Under the pieces are notes generated by a model. The model did not search any database. It was not told the DNA's origin and saw nothing but the letters and a program-made list of their open reading frames with translations. The position numbers and the translations under genes are program-made. Below, piece by piece: positions 35,857 to 45,737 of a stretch of DNA of 64,000 nucleotides. The DNA is from an uncultured Paracoccaceae bacterium (GTDB lineage: Bacteria > Pseudomonadota > Alphaproteobacteria > Rhodobacterales > Rhodobacteraceae): positions 496,001 through 560,000 of the forward strand of contig CANLPZ010000001.1 of NCBI GenBank assembly GCA_947493145.1, given 5' to 3'. How positions within the stretch are numbered: position 1 is the stretch's first letter; the number at the start of each line of letters is the position of its first letter.

Positions 35857-38636
35857 TTGGTAGAATCCAATCTTTTTAGTTCACCTACAAGCTGACCCAA
35901 ATTGATCGGTTTCGCAAACACTCCCTGCACGGTCGATTTGTTTATCCGAGGATCAGCCAAACGTCGTGCCAAAGCTGTTACAACAAAAATTGGGAAATCT
36001 TGTGACATTTCCCTAATCTTTTCGACAACATCTGCGCCCGACAGATTTGGCATATCGTAATCTGTGACCAACGCAGACCATGCATCTAAATCTTCGGTCA
36101 ATACCTCTAAGGCGAGTTCTGGGTCGTCCAAGACGCTGGCCTCCGCCCCGCATTGGTTCAAAAATGCCGCGGTAACATTTGCGACATCAATTTGATCGTC
36201 CAGAACCAATATCGTCATTCCGTTCAAATCGGTTTCCATATCGACAACCGGTTCCGATGTGTCGGATCTTGAAACCAGCGGCAAATACACATCAATCGTC
36301 GTCCCCTGCCCGACTGCACTGTCGATAAACACCGCCCCATCCAAACGTTTCACAATCGCTGCAACCATGGCCAAGCCTGCACCGGTGCCTTGACTGCCTT
36401 TGGTCGTGAAATAGCTTTGCATGACGTTGGGAAGGATATCTTCGGGAATGCCTTCGCCCGTGTCACGAACAGAAATATTGGCGTAGGATTGATTTGGCGA
36501 CAAATACCCGACCATCGCTGGTCGATTTGGATTGACGCACCCGCGTTCGACTTGGACATGGATTTCGCCATCCGAATTTCGCAACGCGTCGGCGGCATTT
36601 ATGACAAGGTTTAAAACCACAAGCGTAATATCCGCGACGTTGGCCTTTACCATTTGTGCAGTTGGGCCACCATCCACGGTAAAGGCCACATTCTTTGGGA
36701 CGTTGACCGCAGCCAATGCCTGAACCTCAGACATGACCGACCTAAGGTCGAATACCGAAGCGTCATCATCGTTCGACGCCAAATCCAACATCCGGTTGAC
36801 CAATCGCGCAGCAGTTACACCCGCGGCCGAAATGCGGTCTGCATGTTCCTTTATTTCAGGTGTTACATCGCGATCTGTCGCGATCAACGTCGCCGATCCG
36901 GATACTGCCGCCAATACATTGTTGAAATCATGCGCCAGCCCAGCCGCCAAGGTGGAAATTGCCTCGCGGCGACGCGCGTTTTCAATTTGTTTGTTCAGCT
37001 CCGTGACCCGATTCCGGTTACGCAACGCGGATGTGACATCGCGAATGACCAAGACAGTTCCAACTTTATCAACATCATTCAATGTTATTTCGTGATATTT
37101 GCGGGGCTCGTCACCTGATTTCAGTTGCAAGATTTCGCTTGTTGCAGAAACGCCAATTTCGGTATGCAATTTGTCCTGATCAATTGGGACGTCGTAGTGC
37201 GCTTTCCATCGGCGCCCCAAAAGCTGTGCATGTGTGGTATAGCCCAACAATTTTGCCATCGATCCATTTACATAAAACAGCCGGCCCCCGTCGTCCAAAA
37301 TTCCAACGCCATCTGTTGAATTTTCGACCGCAGCCGTTTTTTGCCGCATCAGCCGTTCGGTGTTGCGGATCGCTGTTGTGTCCGTCGCGGACAGAACAAT
37401 GGTTTCCTCATCCGTTCGTTGCCCACGCAACAAAACTTGACGCCCATCAGGTAAGTTCATGCGAATGCCATCAGATTCATCGCAAATAAGCTGCAAATCC
37501 GGATCTTGGATCGCCATTGAAAGATGTTGAACCGATTTAGGCAGCGCAGAAAGGTAAGCTTTCCAATTCTCTTTGAACGACGTGCCGACACGCCAATCCA
37601 ACGGGCCCGCATTAAACATGTCACGTGTGGCTTGGTTCGCCAAACCAACGGTTCCATCCTTGAGCACCATCAAAAACGCGTCATTTGTATGGGACAACGT
37701 GTCTTGCAAACGGGTTTGTGCTGTTTTGCGATCAAGCTCTGCTTCAACACGGCCAGACGCATCCGTTTGCGTTGCCACCAGTTGCGTGACTTGTCCACCG
37801 CTGTCACGCACCGGAAACAGTGTAAGCTCATTCCAAAACTCTGTCCCGTCTTTGCGCCGGTTTCGCAACAAAAACTGACCCGAAGTGAAATTTTTTACAG
37901 CATGACGCAATTTCGTACGCTGTTCGTTGTCGACATCGTCCGCCGCCAGAAAACGGCAATTTCGCCCAAGCACATCTTCGGCGCTGTAGCCTGTCAAATC
38001 TTGGAAAGCGCGATTGACAAAAACTAAGGGTAAGTCGGGGTCGGTCGCATCGGCGATTGCAAAACTTGATGACGACCCATCAATCACCGCCGCAAGCAAA
38101 GCATTCTGACTGCTAAGTTCCAAATTTCGCAATGCAGGTTCGGCGAAATCAATCACACGTTTTAAGAGATCCAATTTGTCCTTTGAAAAGAAATGTTTTT
38201 CGGAATGGGTCGCGAAAATAAATTGAACGCGGTCAGCACCAATACGCGTTGGTGCCGACAACCAACTACCGATATCAAACCCCTTTTGGTCACGTAAGCT
38301 TTGTAATTTCTTTGACTGCGATGCATCCAGCACGTGACGCGGCTTCGCAAAAAATTGGGGATCAACGTCATGTAAATTCAGCGCAACATTGCGCGAACTT
38401 ATCGCATCGATGATCATCGAGTTATCAATTGTATGTGCCAACCCGACGAGGTCTGCACCAATCGCATCGGCCGTTTTTCCCAATGCCAATTGCAACGCCG
38501 CTTCTGGATCTTTCTCTGCAGTCGTCGCGCGTAAAATATCTAAAAGCGCCTCTGACTCGCGGCGCGACGTGCGTTCGCGATCTCTAAGGACCTCGATCTC
38601 AAGTAAGGCTTCTCTAAGCTTTTCTTGTTGCGACAT
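35853..38636 (-). CDS. LOV-containing hybrid sensor histidine kinase
   Basis: 927 residues, cytosolic. Short coiled coil (1-30), GAF-like domain (about 30-175), LOV/PAS domain (178-295), two further PAS domains (about 310-425, 430-540), HisKA with His569 in GLAHDFNN, HATPase_c (N680; DTGEGIPED; GTGAGLAM) and a C-terminal receiver (D813/D814, D859, T887, K909). The LOV signature is strong: GRNCRFL with photoactive Cys227, FMN-contacting Asn259 and Asn269 (RKDGTEFWNELT) and Gln290 in VATQTD. The usual Gln after NCRFL is Ala231. The overall layout matches NahK/ErcS'-like kinases that are encoded beside FIST (NosP) proteins, as here. Phosphoryl flow is probably H569 to D859 and/or the LuxR regulator. 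Confidence 0.92.
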   Translation of the reverse strand: MSQQEKLREALLEIEVLRDRERTSRRESEALLDILRATTAEKDPEAALQLALGKTADAIGADLVGLAHTIDNSMIIDAISSRNVALNLHDVDPQFFAKPRHVLDASQSKKLQSLRDQKGFDIGSWLSAPTRIGADRVQFIFATHSEKHFFSKDKLDLLKRVIDFAEPALRNLELSSQNALLAAVIDGSSSSFAIADATDPDLPLVFVNRAFQDLTGYSAEDVLGRNCRFLAADDVDNEQRTKLRHAVKNFTSGQFLLRNRRKDGTEFWNELTLFPVRDSGGQVTQLVATQTDASGRVEAELDRKTAQTRLQDTLSHTNDAFLMVLKDGTVGLANQATRDMFNAGPLDWRVGTSFKENWKAYLSALPKSVQHLSMAIQDPDLQLICDESDGIRMNLPDGRQVLLRGQRTDEETIVLSATDTTAIRNTERLMRQKTAAVENSTDGVGILDDGGRLFYVNGSMAKLLGYTTHAQLLGRRWKAHYDVPIDQDKLHTEIGVSATSEILQLKSGDEPRKYHEITLNDVDKVGTVLVIRDVTSALRNRNRVTELNKQIENARRREAISTLAAGLAHDFNNVLAAVSGSATLIATDRDVTPEIKEHADRISAAGVTAARLVNRMLDLASNDDDASVFDLRSVMSEVQALAAVNVPKNVAFTVDGGPTAQMVKANVADITLVVLNLVINAADALRNSDGEIHVQVERGCVNPNRPAMVGYLSPNQSYANISVRDTGEGIPEDILPNVMQSYFTTKGSQGTGAGLAMVAAIVKRLDGAVFIDSAVGQGTTIDVYLPLVSRSDTSEPVVDMETDLNGMTILVLDDQIDVANVTAAFLNQCGAEASVLDDPELALEVLTEDLDAWSALVTDYDMPNLSGADVVEKIREMSQDFPIFVVTALARRLADPRINKSTVQGVFAKPINLGQLVGELKRLDSTK

Positions 38637-38655
38637 ACGACCCTAAGATTATTAC

Positions 38656-39813
38656 CTACCCTTCCATAAACGTTACGCAAGAAATCATCAGATTGCCATG
38701 TTTATTCCCAGCGCCGTAAACACGCCCTTGTTCGCCAAAGGTAAAGACACCCATAAACGGGTTTCCGGCCAATCCAGCATTAACGCCCGAATACACAGTT
38801 TCGATTTTCTGTTCGACCGCCAAACGACAGCCACCACAATAAACCATTAATGCCCCGGCAATCTGATCCGGCTGGACATTTGCCTGCTTGACTGCAAACC
38901 GTGCGACGGTGCCGGCACGATCGGCAAGCGCGTCCAAGCTTCCTGTCATTTGTGTCAGTGTTTCGCCGGTTTCTATTTCGGCAAACATATCAATCGAACC
39001 GTCGGGATGTGACAAGCACGGGTGCGCCAAAAGATATTGATCAACGTTTTCAATCTGACCAATATCCCGCCCGAGCGGCCAAAGCGTTGCCACCGCCAAA
39101 ATATTTGCCGTGTCATTGGTTTCTACACGTGGAATTTCATTGTTTGTCCAACGTGCGTAAACATCGGCAGCGGGTTCGCCATCGATCTCCATCAAACAGC
39201 GATCTTGGGATTTGGTGACGACCCCTGTGTGCCGTGTCGGCTCATACCCGTTTTGATAGGCAATGCTGATTGGCGTTGAACAAAACAAAACACTAACGGT
39301 AACCCCCGATTGAACGCGTTGCGATGCATCACCGACTTCCCAATTGCCAGCGACATCGTCGTCCGCTGCGCTGCCACCAATGATCGGCACACCGTTTCCA
39401 ACAACGGCTTCGATGCCTTGAATGGCCTTCTCTTCGTTACCTGGCGTGACTGAAACCCAAATCAAATCAGGTGCTTCACCGACACGGTCCGCGTTTTCAA
39501 TTGCTTTCTGTGTCGCAAGATTAGCAGCCGCATAAGTGTCACCAGAAAATGCGGCACAAGCGGTGCCATAATCCCCATCAGGATCGGAAATTAAAAATGC
39601 GCTAACGTCAGAAAGCCCCGTGTTCGACATGACCCCACGACACGACGTCGCCATATGAACAGCACTGGTTTTCGACCGAAGCACCGATTGCAACGCACCC
39701 ACATTCGCGCCAGAACGATAATGCATCGCCGCAAAGCTGATTGTCGTTTCGTTGTTCAAACGCAACTGTTGCACAAGCTCGTTTTCAGAGCCGGTAATAA
39801 CACGAATTTCCAT
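38656..39813 (-). CDS. FIST-domain sensor protein, NosP-like
   Basis: 385 residues. FIST N domain (about 25-215: PIIGGSAADDDVAG) and FIST C domain (220-370: CLMEIDGEPAADVYARW, VYCGGCRLAVEQ, PFMGVFTFGEQGRV). FIST proteins of the NosP group are reported haem-based nitric-oxide sensors that control a co-encoded histidine kinase; this gene is 19 bp upstream of such a kinase. Whether this protein binds haem cannot be told from sequence alone. GAGAGGGG precedes the ATG. Confidence 0.87.
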   Translation of the reverse strand: MEIRVITGSENELVQQLRLNNETTISFAAMHYRSGANVGALQSVLRSKTSAVHMATSCRGVMSNTGLSDVSAFLISDPDGDYGTACAAFSGDTYAAANLATQKAIENADRVGEAPDLIWVSVTPGNEEKAIQGIEAVVGNGVPIIGGSAADDDVAGNWEVGDASQRVQSGVTVSVLFCSTPISIAYQNGYEPTRHTGVVTKSQDRCLMEIDGEPAADVYARWTNNEIPRVETNDTANILAVATLWPLGRDIGQIENVDQYLLAHPCLSHPDGSIDMFAEIETGETLTQMTGSLDALADRAGTVARFAVKQANVQPDQIAGALMVYCGGCRLAVEQKIETVYSGVNAGLAGNPFMGVFTFGEQGRVYGAGNKHGNLMISCVTFMEG

Positions 39814-39880
39814 GATTTTCCCCTCTCAAGATCGAGGGTAACAGCGCCATTAAAATCTGCGCTTTCTCATAGGAATAGAG

Positions 39881-39902
39881 CGACTATCCTTTGGTATAGT
39901 CG
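39881..39902. promoter_or_regulatory. Dyad upstream of the FIST gene
   Basis: CGACTAT / ATAGTCG 7-bp arms with an 8-bp centre, 68 bp upstream of the FIST start. The minus strand reads AAAGGATAGTCG, sharing AAAGGATAGT with the algD leader. Operator or intra-operon hairpin candidate. Confidence 0.4.
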
Positions 39903-39919
39903 TTTCGATTTTTTGGCGA

Positions 39920-40327
39920 TCAATACGCCGTTTCGATCATATGATCAGCAAGACCTTGATAGGTTTGCGCCCAGATCGATTTGGTTTCCTCATCAAATTC
40001 GCCGCCCAAAATGTCCTGCAATGTGTCCAACAACGCCGTCCCAACAAGGGCATATTGGTCTGCCGAAACATTATAGCTAACATGGCGGATCGCCAATTCA
40101 CCCGCGGCGGAAAGCAACGCATCTGGATCATCTAAACTATCAATAATATAATCCAATGTGGCAACAAGCTTGCGACCCTGTGCGTCCAAATCATTGGCAA
40201 ACAGCGCCTCGGTTTCGGGCGCGATCGCAAACAATCGGCCGTAGAAAAGACGCGCCAAGTTCGGTTTGTCGACTGTTGCCTTCGCCCAAGATTGTCGAAG
40301 AAGCATATGTGCGTGATCTTGATCCAT
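39920..40327 (-). CDS. Single-domain globin
   Basis: 135 residues with the classic globin fold: N-terminal helix SWAKATVDKPNLARLFYGRLF, CD region PETEALFANDL, proximal His in AIRHVSYNVSADQY, and C-terminal helix SIWAQTYQGLADHMIE. Related to the haemoglobin domain of flavohaemoglobins but without a reductase domain. Likely binds NO or O2. It sits between ureG (52 bp away) and the FIST gene (106 bp away) on the same strand, so it may be read with either. Confidence 0.88.
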   Translation of the reverse strand: MDQDHAHMLLRQSWAKATVDKPNLARLFYGRLFAIAPETEALFANDLDAQGRKLVATLDYIIDSLDDPDALLSAAGELAIRHVSYNVSADQYALVGTALLDTLQDILGGEFDEETKSIWAQTYQGLADHMIETAY

Positions 40328-40379
40328 TGGAAAACCCCATGACTGTTTGATGGAACGCTAAGATTATTATTTAGAATCC

Positions 40380-41018
40380 TCAAGCCAATGTTTTCATCGA
40401 CACACCACCCAATTCGCAAATTTTGGCAGCAATTTCACGGTGCCCTTGTTTCGCACGTAAATCAGCGAACAAAAACGGTTTTCCGTTTCGCATCTTTTCT
40501 GCGTCGCGTGCCATAACATCCAAACTGGCCCCAACATAGGGCGCGAGGTCGGTTTTCGTAATAACCAACAAATCTGATTTCGTAATCGCGGGTCCGCCCT
40601 TTCGCGGAATTTCTTCGCCAGAGGCCACATCGATGACATAGACGCTTATGTCCGCCAATTCGGGGCTAAACGTCGCTGACAAATTGTCGCCACCGCTTTC
40701 GATCAGGATCATTTCGACATCTGCGTGTCGCGATTTCATTTCCTCAACCGCAGCCAAATTAATCGAAGCATCTTCGCGGATTGCTGTATGCGGACAGCCC
40801 CCTGTTTCGACACCAATCACTCGGTCAGATGGCAAGGCCTGCATTCGAACCAAGGCTTCGGCGTCTTCTTGGGTGTAGATATCATTCGTAATCACCCCAA
40901 TTGAAATCTGATCGCGCAACGTTTCGCACAACGTCGCCGTCAGGGTTGTCTTTCCTGCGCCAACAGGGCCGCCGATGCCAACGCGCAAGGGTCCATTCAT
41001 TTTCTGGGGCGTTGTCAT
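40380..41018 (-). CDS. ureG: Urease accessory GTPase UreG
   Basis: 212 residues. SIMIBI-class GTPase delivering Ni2+ to urease: P-loop [14 protein letters not shown], metal-binding [15 protein letters not shown] (CPH motif), [13 protein letters not shown] [14 protein letters not shown] and the guanine motif TKTD. Translationally coupled to ureF (ATGA overlap). Last ure gene. Confidence 0.97.
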   Translation of the reverse strand: MTTPQKMNGPLRVGIGGPVGAGKTTLTATLCETLRDQISIGVITNDIYTQEDAEALVRMQALPSDRVIGVETGGCPHTAIREDASINLAAVEEMKSRHADVEMILIESGGDNLSATFSPELADISVYVIDVASGEEIPRKGGPAITKSDLLVITKTDLAPYVGASLDVMARDAEKMRNGKPFLFADLRAKQGHREIAAKICELGGVSMKTLA

Positions 41019-41659
41019 GTTCGGTAAATCCTTGAATATTGGGTTTCGTGTTTCATCGAGGCAATGTCCGACAAAAAAGATGCGCTTGTTAGCGTTTCGA
41101 TCGTTCCCTCAGATGCGTTCGTCGCAACATCGATACAAAGCGGATGCAGGGTGTTGATCAATTTGTGGCCCTCTTTCTGCCCCAAGGGGATCAACCGCAT
41201 TCCAACCGATACCAAATTCGCCACAAACGCATGAAGATAGGCCGCGAGCACCGCGTCAATCGGTAGCTTTCGAACAGCCGCCGCTTTGCCAACGGCAACT
41301 GGATAGGTCAGATTGGACATCTCCACGCCCCACACGGCCTGCGTGATGTCGCAAAACGCAGCCCCCTGTAGGTCCGTTTCTTTTTGGCGCTCGGCCGAGG
41401 CGGCAAACGCGCGACACATCTGATCGATTTCAATCGTCTGGTTGGGACGTCTATAGCTTGCCGCGACAAAGGTTGCATCCGATTTACCACCGCCGAATTC
41501 CAAAACATCACGAACCCAGTTCGCCAAGTCATCTGCATCAGCGACCGCGCCGGTATCGATGGCCGTTTCTAGCCCATGAGAATACGCAAAAGCACCGATG
41601 GGATAGGACGGTGACACCCATTGCGTAAGCGTCAAAAAATCCTCAGTGGCTATGTCCAT
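41015..41659 (-). CDS. ureF: Urease accessory protein UreF
   Basis: About 214 residues, all-helical. Acts as a GTPase-modulating bridge between UreG and the UreABC-UreD complex. Family start [21 protein letters not shown] favour the ATG at 41659 (MDIATEDF), which gives the usual N-terminus; in-frame ATGs at 41671 and 41677 (the latter with AAGG upstream) are possible. All three overlap the His-rich 3' end of ureE. Confidence 0.93.
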   Translation of the reverse strand: MDIATEDFLTLTQWVSPSYPIGAFAYSHGLETAIDTGAVADADDLANWVRDVLEFGGGKSDATFVAASYRRPNQTIEIDQMCRAFAASAERQKETDLQGAAFCDITQAVWGVEMSNLTYPVAVGKAAAVRKLPIDAVLAAYLHAFVANLVSVGMRLIPLGQKEGHKLINTLHPLCIDVATNASEGTIETLTSASFLSDIASMKHETQYSRIYRT

Positions 41660-42086
41660 GCGTCCGTCCATGTCCATATGCGCCACCTTCTGGAGTGAAG
41701 GGTTCAGTGACGTTTGTGACCGTCGCGCCCAATTTTTCCAACATATCGCGCAACACATGATCGCGCTGGATCAACAGCCGATCCGTTTCGATCTGGCACG
41801 GCGTGTGCCGGTTGCCAATATGCCATGTGATACGCAAAAGGTTTTCAGCGGTGATTTGCAGCAATGGTTCGGGGGCGGCGTTGATCGCTATCTCTGTTCC
41901 ATCCGTCGTAACCAAAACTCCGCCATGATCCAGCGACGTCGTTTGGGGCAAGTCGACCAACAACTTATCGCCCGTTTCCGTCGTTAATACTTTGCGTCGT
42001 AGGAACCGGTCCTCGTATGTTAACGAAAGACTATCGGTGGGCGTACCCCCGTGACTGTGGCCGTGATATGTTTGCGCGGTGAGCAT
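41643..42086 (-). CDS. ureE: Urease accessory metallochaperone UreE
   Basis: 147 residues. Nickel chaperone: N-terminal peptide-binding domain (LSLTYEDRFLRRKVL), metal-binding domain with conserved His in TWHIGNRHTPCQIE, and a C-terminal His-rich tail (HGRTHGHSH). A second His cluster, HGHSHGG, sits at the N-terminus. Starts on the last base of the ureC stop (TGATG). Confidence 0.94.
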   Translation of the reverse strand: MLTAQTYHGHSHGGTPTDSLSLTYEDRFLRRKVLTTETGDKLLVDLPQTTSLDHGGVLVTTDGTEIAINAAPEPLLQITAENLLRITWHIGNRHTPCQIETDRLLIQRDHVLRDMLEKLGATVTNVTEPFTPEGGAYGHGRTHGHSH

Positions 42087-43846
42087 CAGAACAAGAAATA
42101 CCGTTGTGCCATAGGTAGGACCTCGGCCGGTTGGCAAGTCAGCAATTCCCCATCGGCGCGCACTTCGTAAGTTTCAGGGTTTACTTCAACTTCCGGCGTT
42201 GCATCGTTGAGTTTCAAATCTTTTTTCCCAATCTCACGCGTGTTTTGAACGGCTAACGTTTGTTTCGCCAATCCCAATGAGGCCCCAATGCCGTCGGCCT
42301 GCGCAGCGTCTGACACGAACGTCACAGCAGAATTTTCCACAGCGCGACCATAGGCGCCAAACATCGGCCGTGAATACACCGGTTGCGGTGTCGGGATTGA
42401 TGCATTCGGATCGCCCATTTGCGCACAAACGATCATTCCCCCGATCAGAACCATTTCCGGTTTCACGCCAAAAAACGCAGGGTCCCACAAAACAACATCG
42501 GCCCGTTTTCCGACCTCGATCGATCCGATTTCATGCCCGATCCCATGGGCGATCGCGGGGTTGATCGTGTATTTCGCAATATAGCGGCGGACGCGGAAAT
42601 TGTCGTTGTCACCGGTTTCTTCAGCCAAACGGCCGCGCTGTTTTTTCATCTTGTCAGCGGTCTGCCATGTGCGGATCAGAACTTCGCCCACACGACCCAT
42701 CGCCTGACTGTCAGACGCGATAATGCTGAACGCGCCCATGTCGTGCAAAATGTCTTCTGCCGCGATGGTTTCGCGACGGATACGGCTTTCGGCAAAGGCC
42801 ACGTCCTCTGGGATCGATTTATCCAGATGGTGACAGACCATCAACATATCCAGATGCTCTTCCAACGTGTTCACAGTGAACGGACGTGTTGGGTTGGTTG
42901 ATGACGGCAAAACATGTTCTTCGCCACAAATCTTAATAATGTCAGGTGCGTGCCCGCCCCCTGCACCTTCGGTATGGAAGGCGTGGATCGTACGACCTTT
43001 CATCGCCGCGACGGTATTTTCGACAAAACCGGATTCATTTAATGTGTCCGTATGGATCATCACCTGTACGTCCATCGCATCGGCAACCGACAGACAACAA
43101 TCGATGGCCGCCGGGGTCGTTCCCCAGTCTTCGTGCAGTTTCAGCGCACAGGCGCCACCTTTGATCTGTTCCTCTAACGCGGCAGGCAACGACGCGTTAC
43201 CTTTGCCGGCAAAAGCAAGGTTCATTGGGAACGCATCTGCCGCCTGTAGCATCCGCCCGATGTGCCATGGACCCGGCGTCACAGTTGTGGCCAATGTCCC
43301 ATGCGCGGGGCCAGTACCGCCTCCCAACATCGTGGTCAGACCGGAATGCAACGCATCCTCGATCTGCTGCGGACAGATAAAGTGGATGTGGCTGTCAAAG
43401 CCGCCAGCCGTCAGAATTTTGCCTTCGCCCGCGATCGCCTCTGTCCCAGGTCCGACAATGATATCGACCCCCGGTTGCGTGTCTGGGTTGCCCGCTTTGC
43501 CGATCGCGTGGATACGTCCGTTTTTCAGGCCAACGTCGGCTTTGTAAATGCCGGTGTGATCGATGATCAACGCATTTGTAATGACCGTATCGACAGCGCC
43601 GTCCGCGCGCGTGGTCTGGGCCTGTCCCATACCGTCACGGATCACTTTGCCACCACCGAATTTGACCTCTTCGCCATAAATCGCAGCATTCGCTCCTGCA
43701 CCGCCCGACACGGCGGCACCAACGGCTTCGGCACTTAGATCGCGCTCAACTTCGATGATCAAATCCGTATCTGCAAGACGGACTTTGTCGCCCTTTGTCG
43801 GACCAAACATGGCGGCATAATCGCGGCGAGAAATTTCAGTGGCCAT
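42086..43846 (-). CDS. ureC: Urease subunit alpha
   Basis: 586 residues; the catalytic nickel subunit hydrolysing urea to ammonia and carbamate. Nickel ligands and active-site residues are present: HIH in [12 protein letters not shown], the carbamylated Lys in [12 protein letters not shown], His in [10 protein letters not shown] and [15 protein letters not shown], the flap VCHHLD and Asp in [11 protein letters not shown]. It is 15-20 residues longer than most because of an Ala/Gly-rich insertion (about residues 38-54, [15 protein letters not shown]) between EVERDL and [19 protein letters not shown] precedes the ATG. 57 bp after ureB. Confidence 0.98.
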   Translation of the reverse strand: MATEISRRDYAAMFGPTKGDKVRLADTDLIIEVERDLSAEAVGAAVSGGAGANAAIYGEEVKFGGGKVIRDGMGQAQTTRADGAVDTVITNALIIDHTGIYKADVGLKNGRIHAIGKAGNPDTQPGVDIIVGPGTEAIAGEGKILTAGGFDSHIHFICPQQIEDALHSGLTTMLGGGTGPAHGTLATTVTPGPWHIGRMLQAADAFPMNLAFAGKGNASLPAALEEQIKGGACALKLHEDWGTTPAAIDCCLSVADAMDVQVMIHTDTLNESGFVENTVAAMKGRTIHAFHTEGAGGGHAPDIIKICGEEHVLPSSTNPTRPFTVNTLEEHLDMLMVCHHLDKSIPEDVAFAESRIRRETIAAEDILHDMGAFSIIASDSQAMGRVGEVLIRTWQTADKMKKQRGRLAEETGDNDNFRVRRYIAKYTINPAIAHGIGHEIGSIEVGKRADVVLWDPAFFGVKPEMVLIGGMIVCAQMGDPNASIPTPQPVYSRPMFGAYGRAVENSAVTFVSDAAQADGIGASLGLAKQTLAVQNTREIGKKDLKLNDATPEVEVNPETYEVRADGELLTCQPAEVLPMAQRYFLF

Positions 43847-43903
43847 GTCAGCCCTCCTTCGTAGTGTTCATCAGTGCACGGATTGCTTTGGTTCGACCCC
43901 GCA

Positions 43904-44212
43904 TCAATCAAGTGCCCCCATGATTGTTTGGTTAAACCCATAGACGACGCGCGCGCCGCTCATCGGAATAAGATTGACCTCGCGGCGCTGACCAGGTTCG
44001 AACCGCACGGCGGTTCCTGCCGCAATATCCAATCGCATGCCGCGCGCAGCGCCGCGATCAAAATCAAGTGCACCGTTGCTTTCGGCAAAATGATAGTGGC
44101 TTCCGACCTGTACGGGACGGTCCCCAGTATTGGCGACCATGATCGTGATCGCCTCGCGGTCGGCGTTTAGGGTTAGATTGCCGTCTGCGGGAATGATTTC
44201 ACCTGGGATCAT
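43904..44212 (-). CDS. ureB: Urease subunit beta
   Basis: 102 residues. Structural subunit of the urease trimer: [43 protein letters not shown] and [11 protein letters not shown] are all family hallmarks. Separate from the gamma subunit, as in most bacteria. AGGAG upstream, 9 bp after ureA. Confidence 0.97.
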   Translation of the reverse strand: MIPGEIIPADGNLTLNADREAITIMVANTGDRPVQVGSHYHFAESNGALDFDRGAARGMRLDIAAGTAVRFEPGQRREVNLIPMSGARVVYGFNQTIMGALD

Positions 44213-44221
44213 TGGACGCTC

Positions 44222-44524
44222 CTATCGAATGGGGTGATGGACGGTGACCAATTTGGTCCCGTCGGGAAAAGTTGCTTCGACCTGAACTTCGTGGATCATT
44301 TCGGCCACGCCATCCATACATTGTTCGGCCGCAATAACCTGCGCACCGGCTTCCATCATCTCTGCGACGGATCGTCCATCACGTGCGCCTTCGACGACAG
44401 CATCGGTGATCAATGCAATCGCTTCTGGGTGGTTCAGCTTCACACCACGGGCCAGTCGCTTTCGCGCGACTTCTGCCGCCATTGCGATCAACAGTTTATC
44501 TTTTTCACGGGGGGTTAGTTGCAT
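44222..44524 (-). CDS. ureA: Urease subunit gamma
   Basis: 100 residues. N-terminal [20 protein letters not shown], then [24 protein letters not shown] and VTVHHPI at the C-terminus are diagnostic of UreA. 1 bp after ureD. Confidence 0.97.
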   Translation of the reverse strand: MQLTPREKDKLLIAMAAEVARKRLARGVKLNHPEAIALITDAVVEGARDGRSVAEMMEAGAQVIAAEQCMDGVAEMIHEVQVEATFPDGTKLVTVHHPIR

Positions 44525-44525
44525 G

Positions 44526-45410
44526 TCATAACATCCATGGTCGTGGAAGCGCCGAACCAGTCAAGCGCGTTAGAATTGGGATTAAGAATTTGCGCAGCTC
44601 AAAGCTGTCTTGAGCAAGCGCGCGCACCACAATGATATCACTGTGGATCAAGCTCGCGCCGGCCGTATCGGGCAAAAGGTCGCGAACCTCAGCCAAACGT
44701 GTTTCTGCAAACGGGGATTTGTGCATCAAAAACACCATTGCGCCCGCACCGTTCAACAAAAATGGCCGCGCAATCATCGATTTGATGTCGCCTGAAAGCT
44801 CGCTTCGGTCGACAAATATCGTTTTGGTATCAATGGACACTTCAACACTGTCCCGAAAAAAACCAGCATCTAGCGTTTCGCCCATCGCAGCGCGGCCGAA
44901 TACCACGGGTTCGCACAACGTAAATGTCGCGCTATCGTCGGCGCAAACACGCAAAGAACGATCCAAAGCACAGTCGTTAAACAAAATGGTTTCTTGTGGC
45001 AGCCAGTTTAGCGTCGCCTGTTGCCCGATGGTGATATCGGTCTGCATTGTCCCTATTTGATCTGGCATAGCTTTGTATGCCCGTTCGGCGGTTTGTGTGC
45101 ATAACGTCAACGTCGCCCCATCGGTGGAGGACGCCGCGGTCTGAAATTTGTCACCGCCCGTTACACCACCCGACGTATTAATCAGGACCGCTTGGCGTTT
45201 TTCCGTCGAATGCGGAAACATAACCTTTGACGCCCCTTGCTGATACAAGGTGTCAATCTGCGGTTTTTCCCCACAAACGCCAACGCGCACGGTGCCACGC
45301 GCACGCGGCACAGGAAAGACAGCGGTATTTGGTCGATCCTGATGAACTATGTGGGACTGTGTATTAATCTTTACTCTCCGAGTCGCAATTTGTGCCAACA
45401 GTTTGAGCAT
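44526..45410 (-). CDS. ureD: Urease accessory protein UreD
   Basis: About 294 residues. Scaffold of the nickel-insertion complex. Motifs: [46 protein letters not shown] and GRAAMGE. The start is uncertain: the ATG at 45410 has no good ribosome binding site, but the one at 45497 would give an unusually long, Cys/Tyr-rich N-terminus. First gene of ureDABCEFG. Confidence 0.92.
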   Translation of the reverse strand: MLKLLAQIATRRVKINTQSHIVHQDRPNTAVFPVPRARGTVRVGVCGEKPQIDTLYQQGASKVMFPHSTEKRQAVLINTSGGVTGGDKFQTAASSTDGATLTLCTQTAERAYKAMPDQIGTMQTDITIGQQATLNWLPQETILFNDCALDRSLRVCADDSATFTLCEPVVFGRAAMGETLDAGFFRDSVEVSIDTKTIFVDRSELSGDIKSMIARPFLLNGAGAMVFLMHKSPFAETRLAEVRDLLPDTAGASLIHSDIIVVRALAQDSFELRKFLIPILTRLTGSALPRPWML

Positions 45411-45737
45411 GTGTGACCGGACAAGTTTAGAATAATAGCAAATAACGCATACATAATTCCACCGGCTCGCCCTTTTTTTCACCAGAAGGCTATGCAAATG
45501 ATTAAAATTTAATCAAACATATGGAATTCCTGAAAAATTAACGCGCCAAGAATTGCCTGAATCCGCCACAACGGAAATCAATTCCGACGTCTTTTGGGAA
45601 AATCCAAAGGTGTGTGACGACCGTCCGACCGACAAAATCATTCTGGTCGCCACACGATTGCAACAATAGCTGCCGAGGTGGGGTATGAAAATCGTGATGT
45701 TTTCGCAAGTCCCTTCGTCCTCGGATGGAGATAAATC
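45411..45737. promoter_or_regulatory. Divergent ureD / urtA control region
   Basis: 327 bp without a supported gene. The middle is A+T-rich, with an inverted repeat GATTAAA-A-TTTAATC at 45500-45514 running into TTAATCAAAC. No convincing sigma-54 (-24/-12) promoter or NtrC site was found. Both urea import and hydrolysis would be controlled from here. Confidence 0.5.

Noticed and set aside
40328..40379. Possible FNR/NO-responsive box (TTGAT-N4-ATCAA) before the globin gene
   Set aside because: Only an ATCAA half-site is present; no second half at the right spacing.
42867..43547. Open frame of 226 codons on the plus strand
   Set aside because: Antisense to ureC; Cys/Pro/Ser-rich shadow.
45620..45665. 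Possible sigma-54 promoter before urtA (TGGTCGCCACACGATTGCA)
   Set aside because: The distance between the GG and GC elements is 13 bp, not the required 10, and no NtrC-like site is nearby.
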